DNA of 64,000 bases from Nothopassalora personata (Eukaryota; Ascomycota; Dothideomycetes; Mycosphaerellales; Mycosphaerellaceae): positions 992,001 through 1,056,000 of the forward strand of contig CM066288.1 in assembly GCA_033816765.1 (NCBI GenBank), given 5' to 3'. The notes beneath the pieces were generated by a model that had not been told where the DNA came from, did not search any database, and saw only the letters and a list, made by a program, of their open reading frames with translations. Below are positions 18,981-29,046 of this stretch, piece by piece; position 1 is the stretch's first letter, and every line of letters starts with the position of its first letter. The position numbers and the translations under genes are program-made.

Positions 18981-21385
18981 TGGCCACACTGGAGTACATA
19001 GCCGCCGGTGGCAACAGACACTCGTCAGCTGCAGACTGGGCGCCGTCATCATTGGCATTTGGCGCTGGCAGCAACATTGCGATATGGAATCCCGATGATG
19101 ACGCACAACGAGGCATCAAGGCCCTCTTGGCTGGTCATACCGACACTGTCCAAGCTGTCAAGATCGTGAAGCGCGACAGCAGGCGCCTTATCATCAGCGG
19201 AAGTGCAGACAAGACGATTCGCTTATGGGCAGCCGACGCTTCACCCAACGGCTTCGAGGAGATTCAATGCCTCTCTGATCACATCGAGTCTATCAATGCG
19301 CTCGCCATACTGCCAGAAGCTGGCATCTTTGTATCTGGCTCTGCCGACGCTACTGTGAAAGTGTGGCAATTCGAACACCCAGCAGCTAAGCTCATTCAGT
19401 CTATCTCTTTGAAGCCGCGATATATTCCTCTAGCGCTTGCTCTTACTGCACTTCCGAACGGCGACATTGTGCTTGCTGTTGCAGGAACTTCAAATGTAAT
19501 CCAGCTGTATTCGTCGGATCAGTCTTGCGCCAACTTTGAGCTGCAGGCATCTCTGAGTGGCCACGAAGGCTGGATCCGCTCTTTGGACTTTACGAGGGAG
19601 TTTCAAGCTGATGATAGTGATATTCTGCTGGCATCAGCAAGTCAGGACAAATACATTCGGCTATGGCGATTTCGTCAAGGGCAAAAGGAGACGACGACTT
19701 CAGCAGCTATTTCAGACGAACTGGCAGCTCCCATTGGAAAGAAGTCACTCACCAATAAGGCACATGAGGTCGGCAAAAGCGGTTCCAAACGTTCCGTCAC
19801 TTTCGAAGCACTTCTTATAGGTCACGAGGACTGGATATATACAGCACGATGGAAGCCTACCGAGAGCACTGATGGACGTCCGATTTTGCTGTCGGCATCG
19901 GCAGACAACTCACTGTCTATCTGGCATGCTGACGCCGCATCTGGCTTGTGGGTATGCAATAGTAGACTAGGAGAGATCAGCTCTCTCAAAGGCTCCACCA
20001 CAGCTACCGGAAGTACAGGTGGATTCTGGATCGGGCTCTGGCAACCGGAAGGTCAATCCGTGGTCAGCCTTGGCCGAAGCGGCAGTTGGCGCAGGTGGGA
20101 GTATGACCAACGTAGTGATACGTGGCTGCAAAAGGTGGGCATCAGTGGCCATGTTGGAGAGGTGCAAGGGCTAGCATGGTCTCCATCTGGTGACTTTCTC
20201 TTATCAACAGCATCCGATCAGACGACAAGGCTGCTGGCTGAGTGGAAGAGGGACGGCTTGACATCGTGGCACGAGCTATCGCGACCACAGATACATGGCT
20301 ACGACTTGAACTGCATCGACTCAATCACTGACCATCAGTTTATCTCAGGTGCCGATGAGAAGCTGCTGCGTGTCTTCAACAAGCCGAAAGCAGTGGATGA
20401 GATTGTGTCCAAGCTTGCAGGCAAGACATTCTCGAACTCCAGCGATCTACCTGATACCGCAAATATCCCGGTACTAGGGCTCTCGAACAAGGCGATGAAT
20501 GGCGCCACCGACGATGACCAGCCGAATGGTCTTGCCAACGGACCAACAAATGTTCATACCGAACACCAAGACACGTCAGCAAGTGGCGTGCTCAACGGAT
20601 CACTATTCGAGATGGAGCATCCCACGTTCGAAGATCATCTGGCTCGTCATACATTATGGCCTGAGCACGAAAAGTTGTACGGTCATGGCTACGAAATATG
20701 CGCAGTGGCTACAAGCAACGATCGATCACTGGTAGCGACAGCCTGCAAGGCCAGCTCGATCGATCATGCTGTTATCCGGTTGTACGACACGAAGGAGTGG
20801 CGAGAGGTCAAGCCACCATTGATTGCTCACAGCTTGACGGTGACGAGCCTTGAATTCTCTTCGGATGATTCGTACCTACTGAGCGTTGGTCGAGACCGGC
20901 AGTGGGCCATTTTCAAGCGATCTGCGGACGACTCCAGATCGTACTCGCTACATACGTCCAACCCGAAAGGCCACTCGAGAATGATCTTAGACTGCTCTTG
21001 GGCGTCAATGAGCAGCGACCACATCTTCGCCACTGCTGGACGAGACAAGTCTGTCAAGATTTGGCGACTGCTCGATGGTAAGGCGGAATGCGTATTTACC
21101 CTTGCTATCAACGCGCCTGTCACGACTGTTGCCTTTGATCCTGTCGTTAGCCAGAGTACATTGAGGATCGCGTTTGGCGACGATGCCGGTCGGATTGGTC
21201 TCGCGCTGCTGAACGCTGCAACGCTCGAGGTGAAGCAGAGGGATGAAGTCGATCCCCGGCTGACGCATGGCAAGACCATCCATGCTTTGAGATGGAGGCC
21301 CCTCGTCAGTGCTTCGAGCACTAGTAGCAAGGCTCAACTCGCATCGGCCAGTGACGACATGTCCGTTAGAATATACAATATCTGA
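18980..21385 (+). CDS. ELP2: Elongator complex subunit 2, WD40 repeat protein
   Basis: Single exon of 801 residues, the usual Elp2 length. It opens with the Elp2-type YIAAGGNRHSSAADW. A double beta-propeller follows, recognisable from WD-type blades such as ISGSADKTIRLWAAD, VSGSADATVKVWQFE, LASASQDKYIRLWRF, STASDQTTRLLAEW, ATAGRDKSVKIWRLLDG and the final SASDDMSVRIYNI. Elp2 is a scaffold of the Elp1-Elp2-Elp3 core of Elongator, which places the cm5 precursor group on wobble uridine 34 of tRNAs. The start is fixed by the conserved N-terminus and overlaps a tiny upstream ORF. It is divergent from URM1, whose product acts on the same uridine. Confidence 0.94.
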   Translation: MATLEYIAAGGNRHSSAADWAPSSLAFGAGSNIAIWNPDDDAQRGIKALLAGHTDTVQAVKIVKRDSRRLIISGSADKTIRLWAADASPNGFEEIQCLSDHIESINALAILPEAGIFVSGSADATVKVWQFEHPAAKLIQSISLKPRYIPLALALTALPNGDIVLAVAGTSNVIQLYSSDQSCANFELQASLSGHEGWIRSLDFTREFQADDSDILLASASQDKYIRLWRFRQGQKETTTSAAISDELAAPIGKKSLTNKAHEVGKSGSKRSVTFEALLIGHEDWIYTARWKPTESTDGRPILLSASADNSLSIWHADAASGLWVCNSRLGEISSLKGSTTATGSTGGFWIGLWQPEGQSVVSLGRSGSWRRWEYDQRSDTWLQKVGISGHVGEVQGLAWSPSGDFLLSTASDQTTRLLAEWKRDGLTSWHELSRPQIHGYDLNCIDSITDHQFISGADEKLLRVFNKPKAVDEIVSKLAGKTFSNSSDLPDTANIPVLGLSNKAMNGATDDDQPNGLANGPTNVHTEHQDTSASGVLNGSLFEMEHPTFEDHLARHTLWPEHEKLYGHGYEICAVATSNDRSLVATACKASSIDHAVIRLYDTKEWREVKPPLIAHSLTVTSLEFSSDDSYLLSVGRDRQWAIFKRSADDSRSYSLHTSNPKGHSRMILDCSWASMSSDHIFATAGRDKSVKIWRLLDGKAECVFTLAINAPVTTVAFDPVVSQSTLRIAFGDDAGRIGLALLNAATLEVKQRDEVDPRLTHGKTIHALRWRPLVSASSTSSKAQLASASDDMSVRIYNI

Positions 21386-21714
21386 TTGGACTGTGCCGAA
21401 CCGATTGACATTATTGCGAGGAATGATCGTCACAGAACAGCTTTCTGCCGGCGCGACGAGTGGCTTGACCTTGCCGGCCATCCTGGTACTCCCAGCAACC
21501 ACGTCCCCATCGAGAACATCGGCGCTTCTCGCTTCACGTTAGAAGCTAGGGGTCGTTGTGGTTGTTACTGCATTCGGCTTTCGAATATTGTACCTTGTGC
21601 CAAGAATATGTGCACCTGTCCGGAGCCATACGGAGACTGCATGGCATAGGGCGGAGAGCCAGCAAGGTTTCTGCACTCAGATGGCCCTAAACGACAGAGT
21701 CAGGACTCGCAGCG
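21386..21714. other. Convergent intergenic interval
   Basis: About 330 bp between the stops of ELP2 and the methyltransferase gene. I see no gene; it is expected to hold two overlapping 3' UTRs. Confidence 0.5.
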
Positions 21715-22641
21715 TCATACTGTTGCTATCACTTGGCCGTGCATCATAGTGAAAGAGCCGTTCGGGTCCTGCATCCATCTCGCCCAGGCTACTGCGTATT
21801 GGTCAAGTCGCTCGCTGCGAATGTATCAGCACGTATTCCTTGGATCGACTTGACAGGGTCCATACCTTGTGACTCCCATACCTCTCGCCATATCCGCAAA
21901 GACCCCTCGGATACATCGCGCCGGCCAATGGTTGCCGTATTCTTTGCGGCCTTCAGGAGTATCATACGTCCAAGCAGAATGCGTTTGTTCAATACTATCT
22001 TTCGGTATGCCAGCTTTCAACGTCCAAGCCTTGAGTCTCCTTCCCGCATCAGTCGAGCCGCCACTGACTCTATGCACTTCCATAATAACCCGAAAGCACT
22101 CATCCAACAGCGGATATCCAGGCCCAAACCTTGCCGTACTCAAGTCTCCCTCTCGCATACAAATCACTCCACCCTTCGTCGTTACCCTCTTCATCTCCCT
22201 GATTGCCTTGAAATGATCTTGAAAGTGCGCGACAGCTTGATGTGTACACACCACGTCAAACATGCCCTCCTCGAACGGCAGCTGACACGCATCGCCCTTC
22301 AGGAGGTTGACATTGTAGATCCCCTGACTTTCAGCCAGAACCTTCGCACTTTCCAATACCGCCCCGGAGATATCAATGCCAGTGACCTGACCCTCTGGAA
22401 TCTGCCGCGCGAGCTCAATGGCGATCGCTCCAGATCCACATCCAACGTCCAGGACCTTGAGCTTGGGATTCTCCGCGGCTTTGGAGAGGAACGTCGGCAT
22501 CATATATTGACACTGCGAAAATGCTTTCCCCGAGATGTGCACCCCATCACCCTCATTCAACTCCTTTCCTGCTCCTGCTCCAGAATCTTTCTCATCCTTC
22601 CGAGAGCTCCACGGCATCGCAAAGCGACGTCGAAACGCCAT
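21715..22641 (-). CDS. Class I SAM-dependent methyltransferase (UbiE/Methyltransf_11 type)
   Basis: Two exons, 22641-21866 and 21814-21715, join through a 51-nt intron (GTATGG donor, GTGCTGATAC branch) to 291 residues. The second exon supplies the usual C-terminal strand, AVAWARWMQDPNGSF...MMHGQV, which would otherwise be missing. Motif I is VLDVGCGSGAIAIELARQ, followed by VTGIDIS and the motif IV-like FDVVCTHQAVAHF. Members of this fungal subgroup methylate small molecules (quinones, sterol-like or secondary metabolites); the substrate cannot be named. The N-terminal 30 residues are basic and Gly/Ser-rich. It is convergent with ELP2. Confidence 0.9.
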
Positions 22642-22812
22642 CAGACCGGTAATAATAAAGGAATACGTGCTAATGACTATTCTTGCTCATAGCGATTGTC
22701 GAATCATGAGGAAAAGAGAGCGGAAGTCGCACCGAATCGCCTCAAAAGCCCTTCACGCCAGAATCTCAGACATCCTGCAGATTCAGCCGGGATGGGAGAC
22801 CGGCCGTGACCT

Positions 22813-23138
22813 GGTTGACCATGTTTCTCACGCATCCGGGTTTTTTGCCTGTTTGCCTTTCTCCCCATATGCCTATGCGCCGGCGGCACAAATGGCGATT
22901 CCAGGCCTTTTATGCCCGTTTGCTCATTTTTCCCGACTCTAAAAGCAAAATAAGCAAATAGGCATAAAAGGCCGAGACTCGCAATTCGTACCGCTAGCAT
23001 ATAGGCATATAGTAGGGAGAAAGGCACATGAGCAAACAGGCCTAAAATCGCAGTTTGTACCGCTAGCATACATTGTAGGCATGTAGGGAGAAAGGCAAAG
23101 AGGCTGAAAACCCGGCACCGCGAGAAACATGGCCAACC
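22813..23138. repeat. Imperfect inverted repeat with an extra internal copy (possible MITE-like element)
   Basis: The left arm, about 22813-22930, reads GGTTGACCATGTTTCTC...GCCTTTCTCCCCATATGCC...GGCCTTTTATGCCCGTTTGCTCAT. The reverse complement of the right arm, about 23138-23022, reads GGTTGGCCATGTTTCTC...GCCTTTCTCCCTACATGCC...AGGCCTGTTTGCTCAT. A third, partial copy lies at about 22954-23033 in the same orientation as the right arm. The shared block includes CCTTTCTCCC, a TACCGCTAGCAT-type segment and TTTGCTCAT. No transposase is encoded. Target-site duplications could not be defined by eye. Confidence 0.65.
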
Positions 23139-23683
23139 AAGCTACGAGGGGAACGCGGCCGGGTTCTTCGTGGCGGAGCCGAAACTCTGTTTGTGTCTAG
23201 GTTGTAGATCATATCAGGATTCTTACTCGCGCAATGAAGATGTGTGACTTCATTGAGCATGGGAAGTGTCAGTCCCACCTGGCCTCAAATTGAGAAGCGT
23301 CAGATTTGCAACAGGTCAGGGCTCCAAGATCAGTGAAGGTGGGTTTGGAGTGGGAGACTTTGTGAGGTATCTCGGTATTAACAAATATATGCATACGCGC
23401 TACGCGAAAATTGCGCATCTAGTGATCCCTGGGTATGCCTATCCGTATAATGCGCCTTGGTACCGCACAACTCCACGGTATGCCCGCTTCCTAAACAATC
23501 CCATTGCCGTTCGCAGCCCATCATGCGTCGGTGGTGTTTATCATAGAGCCCCATAATCGTCGTCATTGGCTGTAACATAGAAAGATCCCTCTGCCTTTCC
23601 TGGGGCAAAACGCCGTAGTAATAAATGCGCACTGTACTATATGTACAAATGTGGATGAACGCCTTTCTTTCCAAGCATCATCA
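23139..23683. other. Intergenic interval downstream of the inverted repeat
   Basis: About 540 bp, comparatively AT-rich around 23370-23640. No gene recognised. It contains the KRE6/SKN1 3' flank. Confidence 0.45.
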
Positions 23684-26247
23684 TCACGATTTACAGTCGT
23701 GCATGAGAGAGTTCCTTGGCCATGAGTAGCCTGCGTCTTCCCATCGTGTGTAGTTGGGATTGTTGTATGCCGCCGGATGTTTGGAGATGTAGTCGGTCGT
23801 TTCGTAACCTGGAGGATCGCATGTCACCATTTCGTCTCCTGGCTTTTGATACCACCGAACATAATCGATTCGCATGACGGTGGGAAACTTGAGGTTGGCC
23901 ATGTCGATGTCAACCCAACTATGGGAGAATCCCAAGTTTAGTATCATGGACAAAGGCTCTTCCGCAATCAGGCGTTGTTGGATGTTTCCGTTGGGTCCGA
24001 TGGCTCGGGCGTCAAACTTCATCATCTCCATATCGCCAACGAACCATGTGATGTGAGAGTTCTTATCTCCTCCGGGCACGTACTCGAAGGCGTACTTCTG
24101 ATATGCGATGCCATCATACCAATCGTTGTTGAGCATTGTTGTCGTTGACACAGCTTGTTGAAAGGGTCCTCCAGTGTATGTGTTCACGAAGCTAAACTGG
24201 TAATGTGGCGTCTCCATGAACTCGTAGTTTGGGTAGTAGAAGACGTCAAACGGCGCAACCTGGAAAGATTGCGTCGCGACTCCAAGTCCCAAACCTCCCC
24301 AATCTCCACTGACTTCGGCGATATCGATTTCAGGTGCGCCACGACCAGTCCCTGGAGTCGGGTGGTCCTCGCCGTAGCAAGCACAGTTGGGTAACCTTTG
24401 ACCAGGCAGAAAGCTTGTGCCATCGGTCATAGATTGGTTTGGTGTGATACCAGTATCACAGCTGTCGTATGTATAAGGCCACATGCCTTCAGTCGTGGAC
24501 AGGTAGCCTGGTCGTCCGAGGTTGCCCATCGTCCAAGCGCCGGGCCAGAGGCCGTGCACACCAGCAGGTCCCGGCAGACTCATGGAGACCTCAAAGACGC
24601 CGCCCTTGAAGCACAACTGGTTCCACGAATTCAGCATGCCTGACCTGTACTGAAGACCGTGGTTGTTGAAAGCATCAAGCTGAAGCTGTAGAGTACCGTC
24701 ACCTGCGGATAGAGTCAGTGGTCGCCGAAAGAGGCGATTCTCGGTTACAACTTACCAGTATTGACAGCATCTGGATCGTACCATTCAAGATCTTGCGTGG
24801 CACCATACCAGATGTCTGGAGCAAACCAGTATGGATCGTCTCCAGGGTAGAATGTCCTGTTCTTCTCGTTGAATTCATCGCTGAAGACTAGAACAAGATC
24901 GTCTCCATCAGTACTTTTGCGAGTCTTAGCCGAAGATGGTGTATCTGGATCAATCAAACCAGTCCTGATGTTCTTGAGGAGAGGATAGCTGTTGTCGTTG
25001 ACGTGCGCCCAAACTTGCGATTCGTCGCCATAGCCTGGCATTTGGTCGAGCGGTGTCTCGTAGTTATCCGGGATCAAGCTCGTACCCGTGGATGATACCA
25101 CAGGCAGTATGATAAAGACCGTGAACAACCCTGTCAACAGAAAGATCATACCAATCGTGTTGATTACGTTGTCCTTGTTGAATCCTTCTCGTAAAGTCGG
25201 CTTGAACTTGTTGTCGTCGTCCCAAGCGGGCATATGCATGTCATCGTCGTCCTCTTTCTGGTCGGCATAGAGCATGTACTGGTTCGGCGCACTAAGCCGA
25301 TCGTCCACCCAAGGATAGAAAGGCACTTTTTCGGGATCAGCGTTACTGATGAAGACTGGTGTTCCGCGCCGAGGAGGTATTGCAGTTACGCCAACATTCG
25401 CAGCTTTCCCGTCTGACTTCTCTTTGTCTTCCCTCTCCGGCGCTGGGGTGCCTGGAGCGGTGTTGTTCGCCGACAAGAAAGGATTCGAAGCTCGCTTGTT
25501 GTCTCTGAACGGATTGGAAAGCCGTGAAGCCAGATCTGCGGGAGTTACTGCACCGTTGGCGTGCAGTTGCGAAGACGGATTGTATCGCGGTAGAGGTGAC
25601 GATAGGTCTAATTGCGAGTTGTTTCTTGAGTTGTTCTGCGTAGCGAATGGGTTATAGTATCGATCATAGTCCGTTCCCAGATCCCGTACCGACCGAGGTA
25701 TAGACGCTTGCCCCAGACTTGTCGTCGAATCGTTATGCGACATCTCTGGAGGTCTCAGCAGTGGCTGCGATGGCGTTTGTGCAGCTGATGGAAGCGACGA
25801 GCTTGTTGCCGCTGCCGCGACCGCCCTGCTTTCCTGCAGACTTGAGGTTCCTGTGGCATTGCCGATACTGTCATCGCTGCCCTTTCTGCTTTCGTGACTA
25901 CCGCTTGAGTTGGATGGAGTCGGATTCAATGGCGAAGAAATCGGTGGCGTGTAGGGCGACACGGGACCGCCTTGGTATGATGGTGATAGTGGGAGGATAT
26001 CTGATGTTTCCAGCCGTCTGCTGTCGTGCTCTGAGGGCGACTGTGGTAGGACTGGTGGTACTCTGTCCCTGGAGCCGGGCCGAGTGGCTTCCCGGAGTGA
26101 CTGCGCTGAGGCCTGCGCATTGAGGTTCGTTGCCGACCGACCGGCCTGCTGTATCTGCCCTTCTTCGGCACCATCGTATCGTTGCGGTCCTCGCAGCGTC
26201 GGCCGTATGTTGTGTTCGTATGGCTGCTGTGATTGTGAGGGAGCCAT
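23684..26247 (-). CDS. Beta-1,6-glucan synthesis protein, KRE6/SKN1 family (GH16-like, type II membrane)
   Basis: Two exons, 26247-24756 and 24702-23684, join in phase (53-nt intron, GTAAGT) to 836 residues. The cytosolic N-terminal 450 residues are Ser/Pro/Asn-rich and low in complexity. A single membrane anchor, GMIFLLTGLFTVFIILPVV, follows. The luminal SKN1 domain includes FSDEFNEKNRTFYPGDDPYW, LPGPAGVHGLWPGAW and the GH16-like site APEIDIAEV, where the two acidic residues of EIDIAE are expected to be catalytic. Yeast Kre6 and Skn1 work in the secretory pathway to make cell-wall beta-1,6-glucan. An in-frame ATG at 26439 would add 64 Ala/His-rich residues; the shorter start, MAPSQSQQ, looks more natural. 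The choice between KRE6 and SKN1 cannot be made. Confidence 0.92.
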
Positions 26248-26439
26248 TGCATTGATGGCCAGAGCTCCTGGAAGACCATTCACTGGCGGCGAGGTCACTA
26301 TTGGGGCGAAAGCAGCGTGCAGACGGGCAACGTGCGCGGCACGCGCATGAGCGGCATGAGCGAGCGACGACAATGGCTGTTGGGCAGTGACGATGGATTG
26401 GTGTTCGGAGTGGCAGGCAGCGTCAACGAGTGCAACCAA

Positions 26440-27641
26440 TCTGCCGAGGGAGAGAGCAGGTGGAGGTCCACTGGATCTGGAGAAAGAGCACGCGCCTTGT
26501 GCTCGTGTCGTGGAGGGGTGGGGCCTGCTGTGGAATACTGTATTGCCCGGTGTGGATGTCGAACGGGGATTGCCAGAGAGTGGATCGCAACGTTACCGAT
26601 AGGGAAAGAGGCTCGCGTGGTCGGCGTTCTTGTGGCAAGTGCTGTGTGGTACAAAACGGATCGAAGTGAACAAACAGCACAGAACGAGCGTGCAGACCGG
26701 CAAAAGGGCCTTTGAGGGTGACGTCTTTTGCTGGTGATGAAGCGCTATGTGCCAGTCTAGTCTTGGAGCTAAAACATTGTTCTCTCATTGAGATGAACGA
26801 GATTTATCGGTACGAATACCAAGGAACGTTGATGCTCCGTCCGCATCCGCTCATGCATTGGTGGCAAGGCTCATGCATTGGTAGCAAGACTTCTCGCAAT
26901 CTTCACCTCAGCCCGTATCGACCCCGGTCGCACGCAGCATGCATAGGATATGTATGTGCTCGATGCCATCATGTTCACACCAACCACATTCAATGTGACG
27001 TCTCACAGCACAAAATTAGCGCATGCACGCCGGGATTAAGCTTTGAGCTCCACAACGGTTGGGATCGGCTCGCGCAACCGCGGCCGGATAAAATGCCAAT
27101 CTTAGCGGCAGTTGGGGGCATGCCACGGTTCATCTCAACCAGCATCTTTATCATGTGGGAACCCCTTCTAAGTAAATGGGGAACGACTTGATCCAGAAGA
27201 AATTTAGTGTACTTTGCTGCGAGCATGAAAATGCAAGAGCCTCCGACCGGCGCCCTTGCAGCCGCAGTTCCTTCCGCTGCAGGTCTGCCGCAGCTGCATC
27301 AACAACGGCGGCGGTGCTGATTGGTGTTGGGGAAGGCACTTCGCTGATGCCATCGCCGGGCGAAAGCAGGTGAGAAGTCTTCGCTCAGGGAGATCTGTCG
27401 CGTCGCACAGTATAGTCTTGCTGAACCACACGGCGATTCAATGACTCGTGTCAAGCTGTTGACCTTCATGATTGTATCCGCAGAAAGCATCTTCATATAA
27501 TGGCGAATGCAGGGTTTGCCCCAGCAAGTGACTACCATATGTATCCGCGAGGCAAAACATCTGATGAAGCAAGCTACACGTTGTAGCGACCATTCCTCAG
27601 GCGACATGTGCCACTAATCGACATTACCTTCTGCGATGGTT
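26440..27641. other. Intergenic interval (KRE6/SKN1 promoter side)
   Basis: About 1.2 kb with no convincing gene. It contains a 20-bp tandem duplication at 26851-26890. Short open frames here are mutually overlapping and lack domains. Confidence 0.5.
26851..26890 (+). repeat. Two tandem copies of a 20-bp unit
   Basis: TCATGCATTGGTGGCAAGGC is followed directly by TCATGCATTGGTAGCAAGAC, two differences in 20. Confidence 0.8.
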
Positions 27642-28746
27642 TCATGTCCCCTCTTCAATCCCTAGAACACCGGCTATCGCGCTGCGAAGCTTCGCCTTCA
27701 TCTCCTTGCAATGTGCGTCGCGGTCTGAGCAATGCAAGACATCCCTGTCCTCGAAGCACTTTTGGCCTTCATCGCAAGTGATTGCTGGCTCTCCACGGCA
27801 CTCCCAGCACTGACCCTCGGGCCCATGTTTACAGTGGTCACACATCTCCCAGGTGATGTTGACCAAGTCAAGCACGCCCGGTAGTCCAGACGAAGCCTTG
27901 CGAGACTTGTGCAATGAGGTCAAAAGAGTCTTCATGTCAGCTGCGACAGTGGCAACATACGCATTACGGGACCAATACAATGCCGTGTCTGGCCCGCACA
28001 TGTTGGTGCGGTCCAGCTCAATGCCTCGAAGTTCTTTCGCATCCCTGAGCTTGCTGAATACCGACCGTGACTTGCCCTTATCGTCACCACGGACGTTGAT
28101 GGCGATCTGTCGCAGGTAGCCGCGCATACTTCCGATGGTCTTGAGAAATGTCTCGCAACCAGGAATTGTATCGAACTCGATACGACAATTGCTGTACAGC
28201 ACCGGTGCGGCTTCTGCAGAGATCTGCTGGCTGACGGCCAGGATAACAGAGAAAGTGGTAGTCTCTTCACTTGTCATCTCGATGCGATAGGGTTGCGTTG
28301 GGCCATTTTTTCTCCTCCTGGCGCCGACATGCATGGTACCCGATGCTGGCTGCAGAAGCATCTCGTAGATCATGAGTCGGATCTCTGTTGGCAGATCCAT
28401 AAATCGAAAAAAGTTCTTGAATGGTTCGAGGAGGAAGACCTGACGACCCTTGAGCGGTCCCTCAGTAATGGTGAGCGGCTTCAGTGTGAATGCATCATTG
28501 TGGTGCACGGCGTGGGTGAAGATGGAGGTCTGTTTGTTGTACTTGCAGAGAGTCAGCTAGGTGGCATCAGCGCGGAAGGAGAAGGTGAGAGCTTACACTG
28601 GACATCTTCGACAAGTCATAGCCATCCACGTGCTCTGTTGTAGTCTTCCAAAGCGTTGTTCCCGCCAGCTGCTTCACCTTGTCCAGCTTCTTGTTCTCGG
28701 TCTCATCCTTGGTGGCGACCTTGCGTCGCTTGGTAGCTGGTGGCAT
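27642..28746 (-). CDS. F-box-like (DUF7730-type) protein
   Basis: Two exons, 28746-28597 and 28541-27642, join in phase to 349 residues. The intron has a GTAAGC donor and an AGCTGACTCTCTGCAAG end. The first exon is basic (PPATKRRKVATKDE), a possible nuclear signal. After about residue 90 comes FMDLPTEIRLMIYEMLL, the F-box-like helix typical of a large fungal family, followed by a leucine-rich-like segment. Near the C-terminus is a cysteine-rich run (CDHCKHGPEGQCWECRGE, then CSDRDAHC) that could bind zinc. Such proteins are often substrate adaptors or have no known role; no target can be proposed. A second member lies at 60249-61496. Confidence 0.85.
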
Positions 28747-29046
28747 CGTGGAGAACTTGATCGTCGAGTAGGGGTGTTGTGTTGTGTTGTGGTTGTCGAG
28801 TGGCAGTGATTGTGTTGAGTGGAGCAGAATGAGGATCGAGACTGAAAGCTAGAAGTAGTTGGAAGTATGTAGCGCTGAGGGCCGCAAGACCCACTTTTCG
28901 CGTTTCAGAATTTCGCCGTGTGCTCTTCACGTGTCAAAAAGTGAATGAGGAAGGAGCCGGGACCATGGCCTATATCGTTCATATTAGCACTCACAATAGC
29001 ATTTATTACTTCAGAAATCCTTGGGTCGCTGAAAGCAGCTCCATAC

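Noticed and set aside
22704..23136. Cys/Leu-rich open frames with repeated peptides inside the inverted-repeat region
   Set aside because: They arise because the DNA repeat is open in several frames; the peptides differ between frames and strands and none has a proper start or domain.
26248..26439. Longer start of the KRE6/SKN1 protein at 26439
   Set aside because: The extra 64 residues are Ala/His-rich and unlike family N-termini; the start at 26247 is preferred, although not proven.
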